From contig JAFGUY010000071.1 in NCBI GenBank assembly GCA_016938245.1, positions 1 to 9,631 of the forward strand: a DNA stretch of 9,631 nt, written 5' to 3'. The DNA comes from Candidatus Omnitrophota bacterium. Its GTDB lineage: Bacteria; Omnitrophota; Gorgyraeia; Gygaellales; Profunditerraquicolaceae. A model generated the notes under the pieces. That model did no database searches. It was not told the origin of the DNA and saw only the letters and a program-made list of their open reading frames with translations. Positions 1 through 5,721 of this stretch are shown piece after piece (position 1 is the first letter of the stretch; every line of letters begins with the position of its first letter). The position numbers were made by a program, and so were the translations under genes.

Positions 1-506
1 ATATACGGATCCTTACGGATATAAGCAGGATCTATCTTTAGCAAAAGATGGATCATTGTGGTATTACCGGCGCATACTATTGAATTAATATTATTAAGAT
101 TAACTTTATTCTCTAAAGCCAGGATTTGAATAATCTGATTAACAGTCAAAGAAACGGCATCATGCAATTTCTCTAAGCCTTCGTTTTGCCCTGCATATAT
201 GATGCGCGTAATTATATCCGCGCCGAAGGAGGCCTGCTTGTTATAACTTGTTTTGGTTCCTAAAACCTTTTTATTCTCCAGATTAATCAGCTCTGCGGAT
301 ATAGTAGTCGTGCCTATATCTAAAGCTAAACCGAAATTACCGGAAGAATATTTAAGACTCTTATCCTCTAACCCCAAATTTAAGTCCAGCCTTGATTCTA
401 AAGGAATATCTACCTCGATATCTTCGCGGATAAGAGTACGGCAGGCTAAACAGGAATCTTTACCTGTTTTACCCTTTCTTACGAATACTTTGCATTTCCC
501 GCATAT
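1..506 (-). CDS. Corrinoid-protein reductive activator (RACo-like, DUF4445/ASKHA family), partial at both ends
   Basis: Found by translating the minus strand; about 167 codons are open to the window edge. The fragment begins CGKCKVFVRKGK and contains SCLACRT, the second half of a plant-type 2Fe-2S ferredoxin domain. It then has a linker and an ASKHA ATPase start with GLALDIGTTT (fragment residues 58-67), and near its end AGNTTMIHLLLKIDP, a DUF4445 signature. Known members reduce inactive Co(II) corrinoid proteins using ATP, which fits the upstream acsC. The gene continues beyond position 1. Its 5' end is odd: a TAA at 507-509 precedes the frame, no ATG, GTG or TTG lies near, the only codon before the first Cys is ATA (504-506), and the N-terminal ferredoxin half with the first cluster Cys is missing. 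It overlaps acsC by 28 bases in another frame. Family assignment is firm; whether the gene is intact is doubtful. Confidence 0.8.
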   Translation of the reverse strand, partial: MCGKCKVFVRKGKTGKDSCLACRTLIREDIEVDIPLESRLDLNLGLEDKSLKYSSGNFGLALDIGTTTISAELINLENKKVLGTKTSYNKQASFGADIITRIIYAGQNEGLEKLHDAVSLTVNQIIQILALENKVNLNNINSIVCAGNTTMIHLLLKIDPAYIRKDPY

Positions 507-1360
507 TTAGAGATGTAAGTTGCTGCCTCCTGCGCTTCTTCAAAAGAATCACTCTCTTCGATTACGGTTAAAACCGGATAACCCAAAGCGCGGTTATTCT
601 TTTTAAGCGCCAGCCTTCTAATCTGGGTTAAATCCCAGATTCTGTCGGTAATAGATTTACCCTTTATCTCTAGTACTAAATCAAGGCATCCGAGATTATT
701 TAATTCCGTAGTTAAGCTTACAACACTATCTAAGTCTTTAACTGAAACTGCTAAAACAGCGCCGTAATCTTTGGCTAACCCCGCCATCATCTTAAGGTTG
801 TTCTCATTCGCAGAGTAGATAAGCGGCCTTCTGCCCTTCAGGATACTTAAAGCGGCTTTTAATGCTTCCGGGTCTTCATTCATCAAAGCCAGCGCAATTT
901 TAGTGTTTTGAGAAACCGTTTTAACAGCTTCAATAAACCTACCTGCTCCAGCTTTAGCTTCTACGGCAATAAGATTAACTTGGATTTTTTGCCCGACACG
1001 TTCAAACCTTAAAGAGTTAATCTTAGCAATTTCTTGCTCTATTTCCTCTTTAGAGAGACTATCCTGAATAATAATCCCTATCCCGCAAGGATGGTGGAAC
1101 TTCTCTTCATGACGGAAGATTACGCTTTCATTGCCTATTTCAAGCTTATCTTCCCCTTCTCCCAAAGTAATTAATTTTATCGGCGGAAGAGCCTGGGCTT
1201 CAAACACCTCTTTTGATTCTTTGCTTAAATAAGGGCATTTATCGATTCTTTCCGCTTTCCGGGCTAATTGCATTGCGAAAGCAAGGCAGGCAGGAAAACC
1301 GCACTCGCGGCAGTTTGTCTTAGGCAGTAACTTATATATATCTAATCCTGATAAAGCCAT
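479..1360 (-). CDS. acsC: Corrinoid iron-sulfur protein large subunit (AcsC / CdhE-type gamma subunit), C-terminally truncated
   Basis: This subunit carries a 4Fe-4S cluster and, with the small subunit, a corrinoid that passes a methyl group from methyltetrahydrofolate to acetyl-CoA synthase in the Wood-Ljungdahl pathway (cytoplasm). The start MALSGLDIYKLLPKTNC is the family's own. Cluster cysteines are C17, C20, C25 and C42 (C-x2-C-x4-C-x16-C). Residues about 70-290 match the TIM-barrel part, with FRHEEKFHHPCGI, the LTQIRRLALKK stretch and the final ATYISKYAG. At 293 residues it is far short of the usual 440-450: the C-terminal corrinoid-binding domain is absent, and the protein stops a few residues after KYAG. 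The ATG overlaps the upstream stop by one base (TAATG), with AAGGA just before it, so it is probably translationally coupled. The truncation could be a deletion, an assembly join or a natural short form; the first two seem likelier. Confidence 0.85.
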   Translation of the reverse strand: MALSGLDIYKLLPKTNCRECGFPACLAFAMQLARKAERIDKCPYLSKESKEVFEAQALPPIKLITLGEGEDKLEIGNESVIFRHEEKFHHPCGIGIIIQDSLSKEEIEQEIAKINSLRFERVGQKIQVNLIAVEAKAGAGRFIEAVKTVSQNTKIALALMNEDPEALKAALSILKGRRPLIYSANENNLKMMAGLAKDYGAVLAVSVKDLDSVVSLTTELNNLGCLDLVLEIKGKSITDRIWDLTQIRRLALKKNNRALGYPVLTVIEESDSFEEAQEAATYISKYAGNAKYS

Positions 1361-1668
1361 TATCCTTGGAATATTACTGCTAGCAATAATAAAATGAGCA
1401 GCCCTGATAAGATATAAAAATCATAAAAATAGAAGAAGTCGCTTATTTTGTCTTGCAGGGAAGTGGGCTTATGAAGGCTTGTTTTGGTTAAAGAGGGGTG
1501 CGCTGATTTCTGGTAATCATGAATCTGGTCTTTTTTAAACCTTAAAAAAACTCCCCCCACCTTATATGCAGGGATTACTCCGGCTTGCGCCAAATCCATA
1601 ACTTCTTTTTCGGAGACATTTAATAATATAGAAACTTCTCTTACGGTTAAAAGTTTTTCTTCGCTCAT
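1360..1668 (-). CDS. Small helix-turn-helix protein with C-terminal membrane anchor
   Basis: A 102-residue protein of unknown function. Residues 5-52 (LLTVREVSILLNVSEKEVMD and on) form an excisionase/MerR-like helix-turn-helix of the HTH_17 type, which usually binds DNA. Residues about 53-80 are a polar linker. Residues about 84-100 are a strongly hydrophobic segment (LSGLLILLLLAVIF) followed by only two residues, so the protein looks tail-anchored with the HTH in the cytoplasm. The stop overlaps the acsC start by one base. The gene begins 12 bases after the bactofilin-HTH gene, whose C-terminal domain is of the same HTH type, so the two probably work together or share a duplicated domain. 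No partner or operator can be read from the sequence. The fold is fairly certain; the function is not. Confidence 0.75.
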   Translation of the reverse strand: MSEEKLLTVREVSILLNVSEKEVMDLAQAGVIPAYKVGGVFLRFKKDQIHDYQKSAHPSLTKTSLHKPTSLQDKISDFFYFYDFYILSGLLILLLLAVIFQG

Positions 1669-1680
1669 TATTTTCTTACC

Positions 1681-2184
1681 TTATTCAGCAATCTTGCCTG
1701 AAGCAACCCAGGAGTCAATCGCCTTTCTTTCAAACTTCCACTCGCTTCCTTCCTTGTGCCCCGGGACTTTTCCGGCATTTGCCCACTCCATAATTGAACT
1801 TAAATCTACTTCCAGGTACTTTGCCAGCTCATCGGCATTTAAGAAATCATGAAGCATAGAGCACCTACCTTCGAAGACAGCACCTTCAGTTATATTTAAT
1901 TTTACAGGATAGATATCTCCTTCTACCACTGCTGAAGGTAAAAGGGTTAACCTTTCTTTGGCAGTTATCCTTCCCTTAACCCTGCCGCCGATAATAATAT
2001 TATCCCCGATCATATCCGCAAATACCTGCGCCGTAGGGCTTACCGTAAGATTGCCTTTTGTCTCGAGATTTCCCTCAAATCTACCGTTAATCCTTAAGTT
2101 TACCGGATCCTTAAAACTTAAAGTACCCTGCATGGAGGCATCAACATCAAGAATTTTTACTTCCGTCTTTTTACTAAAAGCCAT
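1681..2184 (-). CDS. Bactofilin (polymer-forming cytoskeletal protein) fused to a C-terminal helix-turn-helix
   Basis: Residues about 16-108 are a bactofilin (DUF583) beta-helix: short repeating strands such as GTLSFKDPVNLRINGRFEG, IGDNIIIGGRVKGRI and SAVVEGDI, with glycines at turn positions. Bactofilins polymerise without nucleotide into filaments or patches, often at the membrane, and organise envelope or chromosome proteins. Residues about 113-162 (FLNADELAKYLEVDLSSIME, then WANAGKVPGHKEG and WKFERKAIDSWV) form an excisionase-like HTH_17 domain. A filament protein ending in a DNA-binding type fold is unusual, although such HTH domains can also bind protein. The ATG has a strong upstream AGGAGG. 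The gene sits 23 bases after the mgtC remnant and 12 bases before a membrane-anchored HTH protein. Domain calls are confident; the role is unknown. Confidence 0.85.
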   Translation of the reverse strand: MAFSKKTEVKILDVDASMQGTLSFKDPVNLRINGRFEGNLETKGNLTVSPTAQVFADMIGDNIIIGGRVKGRITAKERLTLLPSAVVEGDIYPVKLNITEGAVFEGRCSMLHDFLNADELAKYLEVDLSSIMEWANAGKVPGHKEGSEWKFERKAIDSWVASGKIAE

Positions 2185-2207
2185 TTTCCACCTCCTTATT
2201 TTTTATA

Positions 2208-2656
2208 CTACGCATTTCCCTTATCCTTAAAAGCAATACGGTCTTCTATAAATCTTAAGAAGAAAAGAACGATTAAAGTTAAAACCGCAGCATAAATTGC
2301 CGCTCTCTTGAATCCGCAACCTAAAGCCAAGCCTATGCCAGCTACAACCCAAAGGCTGGCAGCAGTCGTCAAACCCCTTACCCCTTCATTATCGCGGATA
2401 ATCGTTCCCGCGCCTAAGAAACCTATTCCCGTAATAACACCTGCGGCAATACGCACAGGGTCCGAATTAGCTATACCTTTATATATATATCAAAAACATA
2501 GAGCGATGTCAACATTATAAGGCAGGAGCCTAAAGAAACCAGTATATGCGTACGTAACCCCGCGGTCCTTTTATGCATCTGACGCTCTAAACCTATAAGC
2601 CCGCTTAAAATAACGGTTAAAACCAAACGTATTATTATCTAAATATCTGTAATCAT
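2208..2656 (-). pseudogene. MgtC/SapB-family membrane protein gene, broken by an amber codon and a 2-base frameshift
   Basis: Read across two frames, the region gives a full MgtC-type membrane protein of about 148 residues: LVLTVILSGLIGLERQ, then RTAGLRTHILVSLGS, then DPVRIAAGVITGIGFLGAG and VRGLTTAASLWVVAGIGLA. The family consists of small inner-membrane proteins linked to magnesium limitation and control of ATP synthase or acid stress. The start at 2656 is fixed by a perfect ribosome binding site. Codon 6 is TAG (2639-2641) where family members have a coding residue. After LTSLYVFDIY the frame changes by two bases in an (AT)n tract (2480-2490); dropping one dinucleotide restores YKGIANSDPVRIAAG. 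The part downstream of the shift, from GTG 2456, is open for 82 residues but lacks the first membrane segments. It may be a true pseudogene, a phase-variable gene or sequence error; two separate lesions make a dead gene the simplest reading. Confidence 0.8.
2480..2490. repeat. (TA)n dinucleotide tract at the mgtC frameshift
   Basis: Eleven bases of alternating T and A (five and a half units). The mgtC reading frame changes by two bases exactly here, so gain of one unit by slippage explains the shift. Confidence 0.85.
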
Positions 2657-2660
2657 GCCT

Positions 2661-2666
2661 ACCTCC
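2661..2666 (-). promoter_or_regulatory. Ribosome binding site of the mgtC-like gene
   Basis: GGAGGT on the minus strand, four bases before the ATG at 2656. It fixes the original start upstream of the amber codon, so the stop lies inside the gene rather than in a leader. Confidence 0.8.
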
Positions 2667-2674
2667 GATATTTA

Positions 2675-3676
2675 CTAATTAAGGCCGGTATTTAAATACA
2701 GGTCTGATTTGTAACCTTTTTTAAATAGTTGGTACCCTAATCCTGCTACCATTGCCGCGTTATCCATGCAGGTTTCCTGCAAAGGAATATAGCATTTTAG
2801 CCCATGCTCATTACAAAGATTAATAAATCTTTTTCTTAAAACCTCATTAGCCACAACCCCTCCTCCCAAAAGCAAGGATTTTACCCTGTTTTTCCTGCAA
2901 GCTAAGATTGATTTTTTAACCAGAACATCAATCACTGCCTCCTGAAAAGAAGCGCAAATGTTGTTGGTTATCCTGTTGGCCCGTTGGCCCGTTGGCCCGT
3001 TGGCCTTACGGACATAATATAATACTGCTGTCTTAATGCCGCTGAAACTAAAATCCAGAACGCCTTTAGCGCCTGAACAATTAAATTTTATACTCCTAGG
3101 ATTTCCTTTTAAGGCAAACCTTTCAATCAGGGGGCCTCCGGGGTATCCTAGCCCTAAGATTTTCGCTACCTTATCAAACGCCTCTCCGCAAGCATCATCA
3201 TAAGTCTGGCCCAGAGTTTTTATTTTATCAAAACTGGATACGTAAAATAGACTGGTATGCCCCCCTGAAACAACTAAAGCTATAAAAGGAAATTTTATCC
3301 CTTCTCTTCTTTTCAGGAAATTTGCGTAAAAATGGCTGTGTACGTGATTTATCCCTATAAGCGGGATCTCTAAACTTAAGCTAAGCGATTTAGCAAATGA
3401 TATGCCTACCAAAAGTGAACCCAGTAATCCCGGGCCGCAAGTAACGCTAAGCAAATCAATATCTTTTAATTTAACTCGCGCTTCCTTTAAGGCACTTTCC
3501 GTTATTTGTGATATTGTCTCAAGCTGCATGCGCGAGGCAATCTCAGGGACAACCCCGCCGTACTTTTTATGGAATTTAATACTGGAGGCAACTTCATTAG
3601 AAAGGACTTCTCTCCCATCTTTTACTACTGCCGCGGAAGTCTCGTCGCAGGAAGTTTCTATCCCTAAAACAATCAT
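2675..3676 (-). CDS. tsaD: tRNA N6-threonylcarbamoyladenosine transferase TsaD
   Basis: Transfers the threonylcarbamoyl group from TC-AMP to A37 of ANN-decoding tRNAs, working with TsaB and TsaE in the cytoplasm; usually essential. At 333 residues it has the family length. Visible motifs are the ASKHA start VLGIETSCDETSAAVV, metal-binding HVHSH (H111, H115), VVSGGHTSL (136-144), YDDACGEAFDKVAKILGLGYPGGP (159-182), FSFSGIKTAV, GGGVVANEVLR (271-281) and CMDNAAMVAGLGY with metal ligand D305. The ATG overlaps the stop of the deacetylase gene as ATGA, with GGAG about nine bases upstream. An unusual feature is the loop at about 225-234 (ANGPTGQRAN), which is encoded by an 8-bp tandem repeat. The loop lies between FSFSGIKTA and the ASFQEAV helix, a position that varies in the family, so function is probably kept. 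Confidence 0.97.
   Translation of the reverse strand: MIVLGIETSCDETSAAVVKDGREVLSNEVASSIKFHKKYGGVVPEIASRMQLETISQITESALKEARVKLKDIDLLSVTCGPGLLGSLLVGISFAKSLSLSLEIPLIGINHVHSHFYANFLKRREGIKFPFIALVVSGGHTSLFYVSSFDKIKTLGQTYDDACGEAFDKVAKILGLGYPGGPLIERFALKGNPRSIKFNCSGAKGVLDFSFSGIKTAVLYYVRKANGPTGQRANRITNNICASFQEAVIDVLVKKSILACRKNRVKSLLLGGGVVANEVLRKRFINLCNEHGLKCYIPLQETCMDNAAMVAGLGYQLFKKGYKSDLYLNTGLN
2975..3005. repeat. 8-bp tandem repeat (GTTGGCCC, 3.9 copies) inside tsaD
   Basis: GTTGGCCC repeats at 2975-2982, 2983-2990 and 2991-2998, with a seven-base partial copy at 2999-3005. On the coding strand three units give the eight-residue period A-N-G-P-T-G-Q-R. Change by one or two units would shift the frame of tsaD; change by three would not. 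Confidence 0.95.
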
Positions 3677-4449
3677 CTTGCAAGCTCCGAAATAAAAACA
3701 AACATATACCCTTCTTTTTCCAGTTCAGGCATAACTTCTTTTAATACATAAAGAGTATTCCTGCGGTCATGCCCTATACCTACAGCATAACCATTTAGCT
3801 TAGCTTTCTCTTTCAGCTTATACAGCTGCTTCCTTATATATTTTGGGTCATTATTATTATCTAAGAATATATCCCGCTTTACATAACGTAAGCCGTACCT
3901 TAAAGCTAGTTCAGCGCATTTCGATTGAGCAGTAACGTAACTATCCAAGAAAAAAAGCTTGCGGGATTTAAGCTCTTTAAAAACAATCCCTAATGTTTTA
4001 ATATCCGCGGTAGCCTTAGAGCCCATATGATTTGATACGCCTTTAACATTAGAAAGGCTATCCAAATCTTTGGCGAGAATCTTTTTTATTTCTCCTTCAT
4101 CCATTGAGGTTTTAATAGTATCTTTTTCTAAAGCATATTTTTCTTTGGGTTCCATAGGCAAATGTAAAATTACCTCGAACCCGCGCCGGCTTAAATCCTT
4201 AGAGATCTTTTTTGAATAAGAGAGGTTGGGCAATACTGCTACAGCCAGAGGATACTTTATTCCCTCTATAATACCAGTATTATTCAGGCTATACCCCCAA
4301 TCATCCAGTACAATAGCAATTTTACCTATGAATACCTTGGGCGGCTTAACAACTTCTATTTTAGGCTTTCTTATCGAAATTAAAAAGATTACGCCCACCA
4401 CAATACATAAGGATAACAAGGCTAATAAAAATCTGCGCTTATCTTTCAT
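3673..4449 (-). CDS. Divergent polysaccharide deacetylase family protein (YibQ/DUF610 type), membrane-anchored
   Basis: A 258-residue protein with one N-terminal hydrophobic segment (about 7-25), then a catalytic-type barrel facing outside the cytoplasm. Family motifs are KIAIVLDDWGYS (43-54, Asp pair 49-50), VILHLPMEP (93-101), KGVSNHMGSKAT (136-147, N140/H141), LFFLDSYVT (165-173, D169), VKRDIFLDN (190-198) and AVGIGHDRRNT (222-232). These match the divergent polysaccharide deacetylase family (PF04748), related to NodB-type carbohydrate esterases; the substrate is not established for most members, though a cell-envelope glycan is likely. The ATG directly follows the stop of the S41 protease gene with no gap, and its stop overlaps the tsaD start by four bases, so translation is coupled on both sides. 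Linkage to a carboxyl-terminal protease is common for this family and suggests a shared envelope role. Confidence 0.88.
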   Translation of the reverse strand: MKDKRRFLLALLSLCIVVGVIFLISIRKPKIEVVKPPKVFIGKIAIVLDDWGYSLNNTGIIEGIKYPLAVAVLPNLSYSKKISKDLSRRGFEVILHLPMEPKEKYALEKDTIKTSMDEGEIKKILAKDLDSLSNVKGVSNHMGSKATADIKTLGIVFKELKSRKLFFLDSYVTAQSKCAELALRYGLRYVKRDIFLDNNNDPKYIRKQLYKLKEKAKLNGYAVGIGHDRRNTLYVLKEVMPELEKEGYMFVFISELAR

Positions 4450-5721
4450 CTATTCTTTCGCATTTCTATAAAATTTAACTGCCTTTAATAAATCCACTGC
4501 CCTTACAACCTGTTTGTCGGACTTATAGTCAGAACCGTCTTTCTGCGGTTGCTTGGTATCATTTTTTTCTATCCTCTCGAATATATCCTCAGCAGAAGGT
4601 TTTTTCTCCGGCTCGGAGAAAGACTCATTCTTATCCTCAACTATAATATCCGGAATAACCCCCTTACCGCTTATCTCTTTCCCTCCGGGAGTAAAGTATT
4701 TACTGGTAGTCAATTTAAGCGCTGTCCCGTCGCTTAGCGGGATAACTGTCTGAACCGAACCCTTGCCAAAAGATTTTGTCCCTATAATTATGGCTCGTTT
4801 ATAATATTGGAGTGCGGCAGCAACAATCTCGCTTCCTGAAGCAGAGCCTTCGTTGATCAAAACTGCCATCGGCAGGTTCAAGATAGGCTGCTTTACATCA
4901 GATAAAAATTCTAAGATTTGCTTCTCCTTTTTTCCTTTTGTATAAACTATTAATTTACCATTAGGGATAAATTTTCCGGTAATCTGAACCGCTGTCTCCA
5001 GGAGCCCTCCGGGATTATTGCGTAAATCAAGAATCAAGGCTTCCATCCGCTCCTTGGATAAATTATTTAAAGCAAGGTTAATATTCTTAACGGTCTCTTC
5101 TCCAAATTGAGCCAGGCGTATATAACCTATTCCTTCTTCCAAGATTCTCGATTCTTTAATATCCTTAATCTGAATAATGCCTCTGACTATGTTAAGCCCT
5201 AAAATCTTCTTTTCAGATTCCCTGAGTATAGTAAGGTTAACCACTTCCCCGGGTTTTCCGCGCATCCTTTTAACTGCCTCGGTTAAGGCCATATCCCGGG
5301 TAATCTCGTTATTTATTTTTACTATCCTATCCAAAGGCTTGATGCCTGCACGCCAAGCCGGGGTATCCTCAATAGGAGTAATAACCGTAAGCAGCCCGTC
5401 TTTTATAGTTATCTCAATCCCTATCCCGCCGAACTTTCCTTTAGTGCTGACCTTAAGGTCATTATATGTATCCTGATCCAAAAATTGGCTGTGCAGGTCT
5501 AAGGAAGCCAGCATCCCTTTTAATGCGCCGTAAATTAAATCCTTAGGGCTAACCTCTTCTACGTAATCAGACTGAATTACTGCCAAGGCATCCGAAAAAA
5601 GGCCTACTTGCCGGTATAGCTCGTCTTTCTTCTTCCTGCCGCTTTCAGACAAAGCAATAGAAGCAAAAATAAATAAACCTAAAGCAAATAAAATTACAGA
5701 AACTATTAATTTCTTACGCAT
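4450..5721 (-). CDS. S41-family carboxyl-terminal processing protease (CtpA/CtpB type)
   Basis: A secreted or membrane-bound serine protease that cleaves proteins near their C-termini in the cell envelope. The order is an N-terminal signal or anchor (about 5-25), a helical N-terminal region, a PDZ domain (about 88-180, with GGIGIEI and GIKPLDRIVKIN), and an S41 core (about 195-365). The core has DLRNNPGGLLETAV (232-245), NEGSASGSEIVAAAL (290-304) and SFGKGSVQT (317-325). S295 and K320, 25 residues apart, fit the Ser-Lys dyad of the family. The tail after 365 is charged and of low complexity. At 423 residues the length is typical. A strong AAAGGAG lies before the ATG, which overlaps the gatB stop by eight bases; the deacetylase follows with no gap. 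The exact target is unknown. Confidence 0.95.
   Translation of the reverse strand: MRKKLIVSVILFALGLFIFASIALSESGRKKKDELYRQVGLFSDALAVIQSDYVEEVSPKDLIYGALKGMLASLDLHSQFLDQDTYNDLKVSTKGKFGGIGIEITIKDGLLTVITPIEDTPAWRAGIKPLDRIVKINNEITRDMALTEAVKRMRGKPGEVVNLTILRESEKKILGLNIVRGIIQIKDIKESRILEEGIGYIRLAQFGEETVKNINLALNNLSKERMEALILDLRNNPGGLLETAVQITGKFIPNGKLIVYTKGKKEKQILEFLSDVKQPILNLPMAVLINEGSASGSEIVAAALQYYKRAIIIGTKSFGKGSVQTVIPLSDGTALKLTTSKYFTPGGKEISGKGVIPDIIVEDKNESFSEPEKKPSAEDIFERIEKNDTKQPQKDGSDYKSDKQVVRAVDLLKAVKFYRNAKE

Noticed and set aside
253..510. Plus-strand open frame of 85 codons
   Set aside because: It lies opposite the RACo frame, which has clear family motifs; the plus-strand translation resembles nothing.
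2639..2641. Amber codon in mgtC read as pyrrolysine or reassigned
   Set aside because: MgtC proteins do not use pyrrolysine, other genes in the window use TAG as a normal stop (end of the S41 protease gene), and a second lesion follows.
2975..3005. CRISPR array
   Set aside because: The copies are 8 bases long and directly adjacent, with no spacers, inside a coding sequence.
5177..5476. Plus-strand open frame of 99 codons inside the S41 protease gene, and the similar one at 3402-3695 inside tsaD
   Set aside because: Both are antisense shadows of well-conserved genes, without ribosome binding sites or family likeness.
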